Below the pieces are notes generated by a model, which made no database searches, had not been told where the DNA came from, and saw only the letters and a program-made list of their open reading frames with translations. Positions 15,149 through 25,600 of a DNA stretch of 56,650 nucleotides are shown in pieces. This DNA is from a virus, in IMG/VR virus record IMGVR_UViG_3300028189_000016, positions 1-56,650 of that record. One strand, written 5' to 3'. The translations under genes and the position numbers were made by a program. Every line of letters starts with the position of its first letter. Within the stretch, counting starts at the first letter, position 1.

Positions 15149-15355
15149 ATGAGTGCTAAATCCTTTGAAGAATCCGTAAGAACAACTCAGCCTGTCATTT
15201 ATGTAGGAGTTGAGCGTCAAGAGGCTAAGGGCTTCAATAAAGTAGTCCTCATACAAGAGAATAAAGAAGGGCTACAGACAACCGAACACCACATGACAGG
15301 TGATGTCTCTGTTCAAATGGTGAATGGTGTCTTAAAGGTTTATGTTAAAAGCTAA
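15149..15355 (+). CDS. Small hypothetical protein
   Basis: A 68-residue protein that reads as a small beta-rich domain (PVIYVGVERQEAKGFNKVVLIQENKEGLQTT...). The ATG at 15149 with TAGGAGT 7 nt upstream is a better start than the in-frame ATG at 15104. It overlaps the end of the convergent phoH gene by 4 nt. Confidence 0.65.
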   Translation: MSAKSFEESVRTTQPVIYVGVERQEAKGFNKVVLIQENKEGLQTTEHHMTGDVSVQMVNGVLKVYVKS

Positions 15356-16641
15356 AGCAGATCTGCCGCTATATCAGATAGCGTAGATCTCTCTGACTTA
15401 TGTAAACTCACACACGCAAATAAAGGTTGACCCAACATACGCTCAATCACATACACAAGACCATTAGATTGCTTTGTGAGGTAAGGGTGATCAATCTGAT
15501 AGGGATCACCTAAGAGAACTACTTTAGTTCCCTCTGCCGCTCTTGTGATGATTGATTTGATTTCATGCTTGGTGAGATTCTGAGCTTCGTCAATAATCAT
15601 AAAGGCTTGTTTAAGTGAGCGACCTCTGATGGAGTGGATTGGTTGGATTTCTATCTGATTCTTTTCAAGGAAACCTTCTTTAGTACCCATCTCTGCACCC
15701 ATCGGCCCTGCGTCCCACATTGGGTTGATTTGATCTAGGTTGTCAAAAAAGCTCTGCATCCAAGGCTCAAGTTTCTCCGATAGTGAACCAGGCAAAAAAC
15801 CAATACCAGTTCCTACATCAACGACTGGTTTTGAGAGTAGGATACGCTGGTAAGTATGAGCTTGCTCAAGGGCAGAGGCTAAAGCAAGAAAGGTCTTACC
15901 TGTACCCGCTTTTCCTAATAGACATACCAACTCAATGTCGGGATCTAAAAGAGCATCAAGAGAGGCTCTTTGTTCAAGATTTCTAGGTTTGGCTTTTTCG
16001 GTACGCACTTTGTCTACATTAAAGAGAGATCCGTCTTTGTGTTGGAAAAGATGTTTTTTCTCACCTGGTGCAACAAACCAAACATACTGATTTTCATGGA
16101 AATCTTCATCAAACTCATGTGGAAGTCTTACAGCACCTTGCCAATATGACTTAACCAATTGATTCATAAACTTTACATCAGGTACAAAACCTTTTAACCC
16201 TATACCAGAGAGGGTGTCCAGACTTGTGTCCGAAGTGTAGTCAGAAGAATTAACCCCCACAGATTCACATATGATGCGTAGGTTGATATCTCTTGAAACG
16301 AGAGTCAGATCGTATTCGTCTTTGAGGTGAATAGCAGTTTGTAGAATAAGTAAATCTACATACCTAATCTGATTAGCTCGGTCTAAAGAACTTATGCTGA
16401 GTCCTCCTTCGTGTGATACAACTTTAACCTTATCTTCAGTTTGAAGTTTAAGGATAAGATTAGAGGCTTGACGAGCGAGATGTGCTACATGAGATTTCTC
16501 TCGTTTGGGTGTGTCTTTGAGAACATCAAGCTCCATGATTACATAGATTGGGATGAGGACTTCGGTATCATTTCCAAAAGAGGTCATCGAGGTAGGGTCG
16601 TGTATTAAAACACTAGTATCTAGCAAAACAGCCTTTGTCAT
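15352..16641 (-). CDS. phoH: PhoH-like ATPase with N-terminal PIN domain
   Basis: This 429-residue protein joins two domains as in bacterial PhoH2/YlaK. The PIN RNase domain (residues 1-135) has the acidic residues Asp8 (LLDTS), Glu37 (IMELD) and Asp118 (SRDIN). The PhoH ATPase (residues 215-429) has Walker A GKAGTGKT (243-250), Walker B FMIIDE (347-352), and the sensor region VVLLGDPYQID. Characteristic PhoH segments RILLSKPVVDVGTGIGFLPGSL and SIRGRSLKQAFMIIDEAQN are present. PhoH2 proteins are coupled RNA helicase/RNase enzymes, and phoH is common in phages of aquatic bacteria, where its role is unsettled. The gene is single on the minus strand and diverges from the deaminase gene. Confidence 0.95.
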   Translation of the reverse strand: MTKAVLLDTSVLIHDPTSMTSFGNDTEVLIPIYVIMELDVLKDTPKREKSHVAHLARQASNLILKLQTEDKVKVVSHEGGLSISSLDRANQIRYVDLLILQTAIHLKDEYDLTLVSRDINLRIICESVGVNSSDYTSDTSLDTLSGIGLKGFVPDVKFMNQLVKSYWQGAVRLPHEFDEDFHENQYVWFVAPGEKKHLFQHKDGSLFNVDKVRTEKAKPRNLEQRASLDALLDPDIELVCLLGKAGTGKTFLALASALEQAHTYQRILLSKPVVDVGTGIGFLPGSLSEKLEPWMQSFFDNLDQINPMWDAGPMGAEMGTKEGFLEKNQIEIQPIHSIRGRSLKQAFMIIDEAQNLTKHEIKSIITRAAEGTKVVLLGDPYQIDHPYLTKQSNGLVYVIERMLGQPLFACVSLHKSERSTLSDIAADLL

Positions 16642-16700
16642 GTGGACTCCATTCTGAGGGTAATTCTCCTCACCCTATAAGCGAAAGGTATCTAAAGAAT

Positions 16701-17150
16701 ATGAAGCAGAAACATATCGAAATCCGAAAACAACAATGCTCTCTAATCGCCTCTGCAAGCACCTGTTGTCGGAGAAAAGTGGGTTCTGTGATCGTAGACT
16801 CAGATAGTAATGTTGTTGTTAGTGAGGGGTACAATGGTCCACCAAGAAATAGTGATAGAGATTTATGTGGTGGGGGCGATTGTTTGCGTGATCGGTTTAA
16901 AGTCAAAAGTGGGACTCAAAATGATGTCGGATGCCACCACGCAGAAATCAACGCAATCTTAAATGCCACTCGAAATGGTATGTCTACTATGGGTAAGTGG
17001 TTGTTCACTTCCTGTGACCCATGTCTCATGTGTGCTAAAGCGATTCATCATGCAGGTATCGTTAAGGTATATGCCCCTCTCCAAACATCTATCCACCAAG
17101 AAGGATTAAATTACCTTGAGCAAAATGAAGTAAAAGTGGAGTGTTTTTAA
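16701..17150 (+). CDS. dCMP/cytidine deaminase family protein
   Basis: The 149-residue protein has the zinc deaminase motifs: CHHAEINAI (His80, Glu82) and SCDPCLMCAKAI (Cys108, Cys111 in PCxxC). An extra Cys/Gly-rich insert (DLCGGGDCLRD) between them is typical of dCMP deaminases of the T4 and ComEB type. The expected reaction is dCMP to dUMP, feeding dTMP synthesis for phage DNA. The frame is open further upstream to 16635, but that region overlaps the divergent phoH start, so I start at the Met that begins MKQKHIEIRK. No thymidylate synthase lies in the window. Confidence 0.92.
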   Translation: MKQKHIEIRKQQCSLIASASTCCRRKVGSVIVDSDSNVVVSEGYNGPPRNSDRDLCGGGDCLRDRFKVKSGTQNDVGCHHAEINAILNATRNGMSTMGKWLFTSCDPCLMCAKAIHHAGIVKVYAPLQTSIHQEGLNYLEQNEVKVECF

Positions 17151-17163
17151 TACTCTGTTTATA
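17151..17163 (+). promoter_or_regulatory. Class B promoter element
   Basis: TACTCTGTTTATA follows the TAA of the deaminase gene with no gap and lies 45 nt before the ATG at 17209. Confidence 0.45.
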
Positions 17164-17208
17164 ATCGACTCTTAGTATCAGTTTTTCTAATCAAAGGAGA
17201 TTCCAATC

Positions 17209-18270
17209 ATGGACAAAGCACAAAGAGAACAAATACTAAAACTCGCCAATGAAGACCCTGCTCTCAAAGCAAAACTTATCGACATCCTTAAATCAGATAA
17301 AACAGCGACTGCACTCAACACTGAAGATGCGGCTGCTTTTGCGGCTTGGGCTAAAATGTCAAACCCACAAGGTATGAGTGTAAATGAAGTCATTTCATAC
17401 CTTACTAGAGCAGGTGTTAAAGTTCGTCCTCAAGGTGAGTCTGCACCGCCAAAGAAAAAAGGCCCTCTTGAGGTAGGTGAGCTTGTAAAAGTTGATCCTT
17501 CAAAGTGCATCCACCCCGACAACAAGCGTAACTGTGGTGTGCTTGAGCATACACCAGATAATGAGCAGTATTGTTATGTCGTTGCTCGAATGGAGCCAGC
17601 AGATCTTCGTGAACTTTGCACTTACCAAGTCTCACCAATCGACACTAAGACTGGAAAAGTTGGAAGTAAGAAATTCGAGTTCAAAGCAGTTATGCCTGCA
17701 AGAGGTATTGCGGGTCTTACCAAGAAACTTGAAAAAGCCGAAGCTAAAGGAGATACCACAGCAGTTGATCGTGTGCTTGGTGAGATGCGTGAAAAAGCTC
17801 TTGCACCCCATAATGGGCATGGGCTTTATCGTGCTTCTTTCAAGGATCTCGCTCACTACAAAAAAGTCATCAACCAACCAAAAGTAGGTGACTTTGTAAT
17901 GGTATATGAGCGTGGCGGTAAACTCCCTGTGCCTTCTATTCGTAAACAATACGCAGAGAAATCAAATGTTGATCGTACACGCCAAACTCTCCTTAGTGGC
18001 GAATTTGATGACCTTGTAGAAGGTGGACTTTCAGACTACGCTAAGATTTATTATGAGGGTCAAATGAAAGGTGCTGGATACAGTAAGTCAGATGAGTTCT
18101 ACTTCCTTATGGACACTGTATCTCAAGGATTCACAAATGCTAATCCGACTGTAGGTACTGTGTACTACATCGCTAAAGCGTCCGATATGCCTTCTGAGAG
18201 GGAATGGAAAGATGATCTTCGTGCTCGTCTTAAAGCAGTCGTTGAGGAACACCTCAAAGGAAGCCTCTAA
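17209..18270 (+). CDS. Hypothetical protein, possible virion component
   Basis: A 353-residue protein that I do not recognise. It has a helical N-terminus (residues 1-70, with two HEAT-like helices), a linker rich in Pro and Lys (about 75-85), then a globular region of about 250 residues. It is the first gene of a plus-strand series that leads to the terminase, so it may be structural. The strong ribosome site (AAAGGAGA) and class B promoter fit a highly expressed late gene. Ser, Lys and Gly codons are unremarkable and there is no metal motif. Confidence 0.75.
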   Translation: MDKAQREQILKLANEDPALKAKLIDILKSDKTATALNTEDAAAFAAWAKMSNPQGMSVNEVISYLTRAGVKVRPQGESAPPKKKGPLEVGELVKVDPSKCIHPDNKRNCGVLEHTPDNEQYCYVVARMEPADLRELCTYQVSPIDTKTGKVGSKKFEFKAVMPARGIAGLTKKLEKAEAKGDTTAVDRVLGEMREKALAPHNGHGLYRASFKDLAHYKKVINQPKVGDFVMVYERGGKLPVPSIRKQYAEKSNVDRTRQTLLSGEFDDLVEGGLSDYAKIYYEGQMKGAGYSKSDEFYFLMDTVSQGFTNANPTVGTVYYIAKASDMPSEREWKDDLRARLKAVVEEHLKGSL

Positions 18271-18287
18271 GACTAGCTAGTTTTTAA

Positions 18288-18300
18288 TAGTCTATTTATA
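18288..18300 (+). promoter_or_regulatory. Class B promoter element
   Basis: A perfect TAGTCTATTTATA, 37 nt before the ATG at 18338. It stands just upstream of the run of presumed virion genes ending with the terminase. Confidence 0.55.
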
Positions 18301-18337
18301 CTCTCTCTTTGTATGATTATTAGAAAGAGAGAGTATT

Positions 18338-18961
18338 ATGACAAAGGCGAACCCTAGAGCAGTAGCTGAACGCTATATGCTTATAAAGAAAGCTCGTAAG
18401 ATCAACGCCCGATCAAAGACAGCGGGTAGGGTCAAGACTGCTGGTGAAGTTCGCTTCATTAAAGATCATGGTGATGATTCAAATGCGTGGGCTTGGGGGC
18501 AACACCCACCTAGCCAACGCACTATGGACTCAAACCATATCTTCAATAGAAAGAGCACGAAGAACATAGCTAAAGTTCTTCGATCTACTTTATCTTCTCT
18601 TGGTCATGCGATGAGTGCATACACTACATTCGCTAAGATCAAGTCGAGGGATATTAGCCCCGATGGTAATCTTGGTGGTCGTGGGTATATCATGGAGATT
18701 AAAGCGATTCGTAGACAATATATGAATGTTGTAGAAGCTCTCTCTGCTATGTCTGATACACTCTATGATGAGATTACGGCTGACCATTGGAAAGTAGAAC
18801 AGAGTAAAATGCTCAATCAAGTTATGGAAGAGGTTGAGGATATTAAAGATGACCCAGAAGCATGGGCTGTCGAAGTAGAAGAAGCACCAAAAGACCCAAA
18901 AAATGAGGAACTAAATAGAGACTTTAGTTCGCCTCGACCTCGACCTCGAAAGGATACCTAA
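18338..18961 (+). CDS. Hypothetical protein of virion gene cluster
   Basis: A 207-residue protein. It has a basic N-terminus (KKARKINARSKTAGRVKTAG), a helical middle (about residues 75-150), and an acidic then Pro/Arg-rich tail (DFSSPRPRPRKD). The next gene begins 1 nt after its stop, so the two are cotranscribed. A capsid or head-neck role is inferred from position only. Confidence 0.7.
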   Translation: MTKANPRAVAERYMLIKKARKINARSKTAGRVKTAGEVRFIKDHGDDSNAWAWGQHPPSQRTMDSNHIFNRKSTKNIAKVLRSTLSSLGHAMSAYTTFAKIKSRDISPDGNLGGRGYIMEIKAIRRQYMNVVEALSAMSDTLYDEITADHWKVEQSKMLNQVMEEVEDIKDDPEAWAVEVEEAPKDPKNEELNRDFSSPRPRPRKDT

Positions 18962-18962
18962 A

Positions 18963-21317
18963 ATGAGTAAGAATAAAAGTCATATGCCTAATGGTGGTTA
19001 CACCCTTACTCAAGGGTCAAACTATATGATGGATGGATTTCATTTTGACACCGAATATGGTGGAGGGCCTCAAGAAAAAGCAAGACTGCCATCAGCTAAA
19101 GGTTTAGCGGACTTACCTCGTGGTATGATCCCAATGGACAGTTCGGGTATTTCTACACTCCCTGAAGGTATTGAGAATGAAGTAGATCTCAACATGGGAG
19201 AAATCACAAGAGAGGCTACTCAAAGCATTAACATTGTAGACCACTCTTGGTTAGCTTCACAACCCGAACCCGATTTGTCGGGTTCTATTGAGATGGAGCA
19301 AGTTTATAAAAACCTAGAGGAAGGTCATATGAACAATAAGGAATACAACTCACTTAAATCCTTAGAGGAAGCGTGGGGTCAAACAAGTACGACAGGACTT
19401 GATATTATTCCGAACTCAAATCGTAGCCATGAACCTTATCGAAGTACTTATCGTGATGATCAGTCTAACCTACCTGGAGATGATTATCGTGAGATGATGG
19501 AAAAGAATGTTCGTAAACTCGCTTATGGGCATTCTCTCAATCATGTACTCGCAGAGGTAGAAGAGTCCCTTATCCTTGATGTTAAAGCTAAGTTAGCCTC
19601 AGAATATGGTTTACATGGTCGTGTCTATATCAAAGAAGAATACTTCCCTGGTTTGTTTAATGGCAGATGGAATGAAGTAATCAATAAACGGTGTGCCACA
19701 TCAATGTATATCATCCCTAAAAACGAAGATTGTGCTTATGACCGCTTCTTAGGGATGGAGGTAGTTAATCAAGTACCTTGGAAGAAAGCCGCTAAGGTTC
19801 TCCTACCAAAACTAGAAGTATACGGAGTAAAAGTAGCTTCTGGTTCTGCTAAATCTCGATTGCAAACAGCTTTCATAGATCTCATTGAGGGTCGTGTTAA
19901 TCGACAAGAGAAGTCAGCTACATGGTTTCCTACACAGGTAGATCAATCTAGTTTTATCTCTCTTGACCATGCTCGTAGAGAGTTAGATAACGCAAGAGAA
20001 GAAAACATCTTTATTGCCTCTACACAAGAGGTTGAACAGTCTAAGATTTCTAGTAAACTACAACGAATTGCGAAACAACTTGTCGCTCAAAGGTTTCTTG
20101 AGAGTGAACAAGTAGAGGCCATTGTAGGGTCTGACAAGTCTGCGTCAAAAAAAATTGAGCGTCTATATAAGTTAGCCAGTACCCCTACTGAATCAAGTTC
20201 ATATGAAGGTTACGGCAAACTTGCTTCTTATCATAATATGCGTAAGCGTCTATCTAAGGGTGATGAACAGATACCCCAAAAGGGTATTCGTGAGTTAGCA
20301 CACCGAAATCAAGTAGCACAAAAAAAGATTGCTAGTCTTATTTCTGCAAACTTAATCACTATCGAAGAAGTCCAGCAAATCGCCAAAGGTAAAACACCAG
20401 AAGAGAAGGTTGCTTCTGTTTTGAACCATCTAGCGAAACCAAAAAAGGCTTCAAGTTACAAGCAATATGATGTGAAAGAACATCGGATGGTTAAAAGTCG
20501 CAACAAACCCTTAGATGTCGTCCCAAACAGACAAAAAAGAGCAAGTGCGAATCTATGGAAAGAAGCACACGCAAAAGTAGATAAACTTTTAGAAACTGGG
20601 CTTCTTTCACAAGAGAGTTATGAAAAGGTTAGAGACATTAATGACCCTAATGACTTTGTACGCAAAGCATTTGATCTTGCATCTAAACCTAATCAGGCGA
20701 CTCAGTATCAAGGAGATCAAACAGCTCATATCCTTAATGGATCAAAGAAGTCTAACACTATGACAGCCACAGAAAAGAAAGTGTCTACTTGGGTTCGTCA
20801 AAAGATGAGCGAGGGTTCGGCAGGTGAAGAGTTAGATGTATTGATTGCTACCCGATTTAATCAGAATGCAATCGATGAATACAAATCAAGGATTGCCTCC
20901 GTCAGATCAGAACACGAAGGTCTATCGGGTCATGCTTATGTAGACGCTACGGCATACATGACAAATGGAACAGAGGGGTGTGATAAAGGGGCTTTAGTAC
21001 ACAGGGCAAATCAGATCCCTACTCTCCTAAAGACCTCAAAATGTGGTTCGTGTGTATTCAACACAGATGGTTCGTGTCAGAAGTATAATAAACCCATCAT
21101 CGCCTCCGCAGATGAGATTGTAGAAAGTCCTCAGTCTTATCAACAGGAGATGATAAGACTGGCTAATGCAAGCGATAGTGAGCAAACTGCATCACTATTT
21201 GTTAATAACTATGATGCCAATGAGTTTAACTTAACAGCTAGTGATGAGGTGTCTGTTGATGATGCTCCGTCACATGATCAGTTAGGAGATATTCTATTTG
21301 GTGGATTTGAAATTTAA
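18963..21317 (+). CDS. Large virion-associated protein with three helical repeats
   Basis: A 784-residue protein. The N-terminal 170 residues are low in regular structure and Gly/Ser/Asn-rich. Around residues 355-595 three related segments can be seen, each a helix pair of pattern L...(G/A).L(I/L)..E....I...K.P...V...L.LA.KP..ASSY (segments near KLQRIAKQLVAQRFLESEQV, QKKIASLISANLITIEEVQQ and HAKVDKLLETGLLSQESYEK). Near the C-terminus (about residues 685-705) CGSCVFNTDGSCQKYNK offers three cysteines of a possible metal site. In size and place it fits a portal-region, neck or internal capsid protein, but I see no portal signature. It sits in a five-gene run ending in the terminase. Confidence 0.78.
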   Translation: MSKNKSHMPNGGYTLTQGSNYMMDGFHFDTEYGGGPQEKARLPSAKGLADLPRGMIPMDSSGISTLPEGIENEVDLNMGEITREATQSINIVDHSWLASQPEPDLSGSIEMEQVYKNLEEGHMNNKEYNSLKSLEEAWGQTSTTGLDIIPNSNRSHEPYRSTYRDDQSNLPGDDYREMMEKNVRKLAYGHSLNHVLAEVEESLILDVKAKLASEYGLHGRVYIKEEYFPGLFNGRWNEVINKRCATSMYIIPKNEDCAYDRFLGMEVVNQVPWKKAAKVLLPKLEVYGVKVASGSAKSRLQTAFIDLIEGRVNRQEKSATWFPTQVDQSSFISLDHARRELDNAREENIFIASTQEVEQSKISSKLQRIAKQLVAQRFLESEQVEAIVGSDKSASKKIERLYKLASTPTESSSYEGYGKLASYHNMRKRLSKGDEQIPQKGIRELAHRNQVAQKKIASLISANLITIEEVQQIAKGKTPEEKVASVLNHLAKPKKASSYKQYDVKEHRMVKSRNKPLDVVPNRQKRASANLWKEAHAKVDKLLETGLLSQESYEKVRDINDPNDFVRKAFDLASKPNQATQYQGDQTAHILNGSKKSNTMTATEKKVSTWVRQKMSEGSAGEELDVLIATRFNQNAIDEYKSRIASVRSEHEGLSGHAYVDATAYMTNGTEGCDKGALVHRANQIPTLLKTSKCGSCVFNTDGSCQKYNKPIIASADEIVESPQSYQQEMIRLANASDSEQTASLFVNNYDANEFNLTASDEVSVDDAPSHDQLGDILFGGFEI

Positions 21318-21328
21318 GGAGATAGAAT

Positions 21329-21994
21329 ATGCTTTCCTCTTACAATCGTAGGGTCGTTGCTAGTCCTCAGTTTAAAATGCTTGTCGCTCATTTAAAGAAG
21401 TCCTCTGACCCATCAAAAGGAGAAGCAGGAAATCCCGAACCAATTCGTCAAGTTTTTGAAACACAAGTGATCACCACTTGTATGGGTACTGGTATGCTTG
21501 GTAATATAGACGCAAGTACAAACCAAGTACGCATTAAGGTAGAGACCACTGACTTCGGCAATGAAAACCTCGGTAATGCTCCACCCTTTTATGATCAAGA
21601 CATTATTCAAGTTCAAACATCTGGATATATTGATGTAGACAGGATCAATGCCCTTAAAGCAGGAACTCACTTTGGTCGAGGTGAAGGCGAGAGTGCAGGT
21701 AACATCAATGATGTAGCCTCTGATCTCGCTCTCGTTTTAAATGACTCGGTGACCGATATTACTGCGAGTGTAGACCCCCAAAATCTTAACCATGTTCTTG
21801 TGCGTAGTAATGAAGTTTCATCCGCTTTATTTATCAAAGTATATAGCTTCTCTTACTTACTCTTAGCAGGCACACCTCCTTTTATTATTGAAGATATGGA
21901 TGGCAACACCCTTTATGACCCGACAGCTACAGAAGGTGGTGCAGGTGTTCTTTTAGTGCGACCGAATGGTATATTACCTATGAATGAGTCCTAA
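21329..21994 (+). CDS. Beta-rich virion-like protein
   Basis: A 221-residue protein with many predicted strands and acidic residues. Segments like VFETQVITTCMGTGMLGNID and NHVLVRSNEVSSALFIKVYSF look structural. The N-terminal MLSSYNRRVVASPQFKMLVAHLKK has a distant likeness to the basic, helical tag of the 3854 protein. AAGGAGA precedes the start. The run of neighbours suggests a head or tail component. Confidence 0.72.
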   Translation: MLSSYNRRVVASPQFKMLVAHLKKSSDPSKGEAGNPEPIRQVFETQVITTCMGTGMLGNIDASTNQVRIKVETTDFGNENLGNAPPFYDQDIIQVQTSGYIDVDRINALKAGTHFGRGEGESAGNINDVASDLALVLNDSVTDITASVDPQNLNHVLVRSNEVSSALFIKVYSFSYLLLAGTPPFIIEDMDGNTLYDPTATEGGAGVLLVRPNGILPMNES

Positions 21995-22012
21995 TAAGTT
22001 AAGGAGGTTTAT

Positions 22013-22696
22013 ATGTCAATCCCCATACCAGCGGGTGCTACAAGGGTTCAAGTAGAAGATGAATATGGTAAACTTATTTGGCGTAAACCCTCCGAAGTTT
22101 TAAATACCGATACAATACGCATTAACTTTAAGACAGGCGAACCCTTTGTCATGTTTGGTAAGCCTGGACAGCCAAGTTCAAACACTGCTAATGTGAAAAG
22201 CACACCAGTAAATACACCTAATCCTGGAACAAGCTCTCAAGCAAATATTAATCAGTTACAACAACGCAAGCAAGCTAAACTAAGTAATGACGCTATTTTT
22301 GGGACAACTAAAAAGAACGCAGATTCCTCTGATGTTCTTACTCATGTCCTTGTTGGTTTAGCAGAGGAGTCTGCTTCCCTTGCTTTTGAAAGAGAAGAAG
22401 CAGAGCGTAGAGGCGAATCCACTTCTCAGATTTCTCTTAGACGAGTCAATGCGTTAAGGGCTGTGGGTGATACTTGGATCAAAAAGAAAGAGATAATGTC
22501 ATCTAAGTCGATAGACTTGGAATCTAAGGCGTTTAAAAAAGTTTTTGGTCATATCGCTGAGACATTTAGAAAAGCGTGTGACGAGGCAGGTATACGACCC
22601 GAACTCGCTGAAAGCGTTTTTGCTACCTTTGGGAAAATGGTGGATGACCCCGAATGGCTTACGGACGCTAAAAAGGCGATAGAAAGTGATAAATAA
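22013..22696 (+). CDS. Possible terminase small subunit
   Basis: This 227-residue gene shares one base (TAATG) with the terminase large subunit gene, the usual place of the small subunit. An N-terminal beta segment (residues 1-55) and a disordered Asn/Pro/Thr linker lead to a helical C-terminal half (about 105-225: DVLTHVLVGLAEESASLAFEREEAE..., then RRVNALRAVGDTWIKKKEI). A helical oligomerising region is expected for small terminases, but no helix-turn-helix is evident. The call rests mainly on position. Confidence 0.55.
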   Translation: MSIPIPAGATRVQVEDEYGKLIWRKPSEVLNTDTIRINFKTGEPFVMFGKPGQPSSNTANVKSTPVNTPNPGTSSQANINQLQQRKQAKLSNDAIFGTTKKNADSSDVLTHVLVGLAEESASLAFEREEAERRGESTSQISLRRVNALRAVGDTWIKKKEIMSSKSIDLESKAFKKVFGHIAETFRKACDEAGIRPELAESVFATFGKMVDDPEWLTDAKKAIESDK

Positions 22697-25600
22697 TGAG
22701 TTTTGGTTCGGTCGCTATTTCAGCAAGTGCTAGGGCAGGGAAAAAGTCAGAGAAAAATGCTGACATTATTGAGTTTGTAGAAGCACCTTGGGGGTTGAAG
22801 ATGGCTCTATTCCCCGTTCAAAGAGTTATCCTTAAAGCCCACTATGGCCTTGAACTTGATGATGAAGAGATTTTTCAAATCTCTGACTGGACTAGAACCA
22901 AGATAGAGAACCATACAGAGAAATCTTACCTGCGAAAGATTTATGAGGAGGGGCGTTGCAATATAGGGGAAGTTATACCAGGGAAACAACGAAGAGAAAT
23001 GATCCTCTCTATTGGTCGTAGGTCTGGTAAATGTGTGACTGGTGAGACACTCATACCCACAAATAAAGGATTGGTTCGGATTGATTCTTTAGGAGATCCC
23101 AACGGTGATGAAGTACAACCACTACAAGTTAATGTTGCACAAGAGTGCGGAACAAACTCTAGGTCTGCTTACTTTTATAATGGAGGGGTTAAACCAACTA
23201 AGTATCTTGAAACATTCTGTGGGTACAGGATCGAGGGTACAGGAAACCATCGTATTAAAGTAATGACCAAAGAGTGCAGGGTCGAATGGAAATACCTTGA
23301 AGAAATAGAAGTAGGCGATATGGCTTGTATCAATAGAACAAGTCAACTTTGGCCTACCGAATATGTCGATATAAGTCGCTATCGTACTGATGGAAGTCAG
23401 CCTAAATACCTAGATGAAAAATGGGGAGAGTTGTTAGGGTTATTAGCAGGCGATGGTCATTGGACAGATACTAGAGCAGTTGGTATGACAGTAGGGGAAA
23501 AAGCATTTGAACCTTATCTCATGACCTTATTTCGTGATCTCTTTGGGAAAGTCTCTTACCACCCAGATAAGCGTAAAGTTGATGTCGGGCGTATAGGTGC
23601 GTATGGGAAAGACCTAAGAAAGTTTCTCGATCACTTAGGGTGGGTAGTTGATTGCACTACAAAAACTAAAAGCGTTCCCCATACCATCCTTAAATCACCA
23701 ATGTCTGTTGTATGTGCCTTCTTAAGAGGGTTGTTTGAAACCGATGGCTCGGCTTATGACTCTGCAATCACCTTATCTTCAGCTTCTTATCAACTTGCAC
23801 ATGAAGTTCAAATGTTACTAGTTAATATAGGCATTGTAGCTAACCTCTCTAAAAGCAACCGAGAAGATAGAACAGAATATCGGATACGACTCAAAGGATC
23901 AAAGTCTAAGAGACTTTTCGATCAACACATAGGGTTCATATCAGACCGCAAGAAAAAGTGCCTAGAGAGCGTATTGTCGAAAGTCTCTTATCGTGGAGGT
24001 AATGAGGGCGTTCCTCACTTCTATGGCTATTATCAAAGACTCAAACAATTCTACCCCAATGTTAAATGCAAGATAGATAAAACAACAAAGTACACTCCTT
24101 ATTGGAAGATTAAAGAGGTTGCAGAGTCAGAGGGATTACCAGAGACTATTAGAACACAACTTAATCATCTCATTGATCTTGATTACTTCTTTGACCCCAT
24201 CATCAAAATAGAAAAGCGTGAATCTCATGTCTTTGACCTCAATGTGCCTAATGGTGCTATGTTCATCGGGAATGGGTTCACTAACCATAACACTACGATT
24301 TCTGCCTGTATTGCCGCTTATGAAACATACAAGCTCATTAAAAAAGAGAACCCTCAAAAGTTCTACGGACTACCCCAAAGCAATAACATCCAAATCATTT
24401 CTGTAGCCACAGATAAAGACCAAGCTGGTTTGCTTTACCAAGAAGTCTCAGGACATTATCGCAATTGTGCGTTCTTTGGGCCTTACACTGCAAATAATAC
24501 TCTCTCCTATGCCCGATTTCAAACTCCAGCAGATGTAGAGAACTATGGTAGATACATAGAAGACCCCTCCGCAAAAGCAACCTTAAAAGTCACATTCAGA
24601 TCCTGTGTCGCTAAAGGTCTTCGTGGTGCAGGTAATATATGCGTCATCCTTGACGAAGTTGCTCACTTCACAGAGACTGGACAATCGGGAGCAGAAGAAG
24701 TTTATAACGCTGTCGTACCATCGACATCAGCTTATTCAGCTAAAGACCCAGAAAACCCCACTATCCCTATAGGTGAAGTAGAGGGTCGGGTTATTTTGAT
24801 TTCCTCTCCTTTGGGTAAACAAGGATTGTTCTATAACTTATTCCAAATAGGTATGGGTGGAGGGGCCGCCGCTGATAACATTCTCGCAGTACAAGCACCC
24901 ACTTGGGAAGTAAACCCCACTGTCCCAGCTCAAGAGTTTGAAAAGCATTACCTAAAAAATACTGCTGTATTCTTTACAGAGTATGGGGGTGAGTTCACAG
25001 ACAGAACAAGAGGGTGGATCACTGATGAACAAGATTTACTCTCTTGTGTTGACCCTAAACTCAAACCCGCTCGATCAGCACCTGCTCGAAAGCCTCACTT
25101 CATGGGGATCGACTTGGGTCTTGTAGGTGACGGAACAGCTATCGCTATTGGACACTTAGAAGGTGAAGAAATCATTGTAGATCTAGTAACACAAATCAAA
25201 GCAGGTGAAGGTCTCTACCAAGATAAAGAACGATTAGAGTTTGATGAGGTCGCTGATTGGGTGCTAGATTTTACTAAAAAGTTTTATATCTCAGAAGGTA
25301 TGTTCGACCAATGGGCAGGTATACCTTTCCAACAGGCACTTGAAAAGCGAGGTCTAAAAAATCTCACCTCTCATAACATGACTAAACAACTCACATCTCA
25401 GATGTACCAAAACTTTAAGGACATGATGTGGGATCAGAAGGTCAAACTTTATAATCAAGAAAACTATGAGACTGAAGGACATGAACCCTATATCGCAGAG
25501 CTATTAGAACTACAGCAAACTGTTCATGGTAAACACCTCATTACTGTGGAAGCACCAAAAGCTAAAGGTAAGCATGATGATATGTCAGACGCACTTGTAC

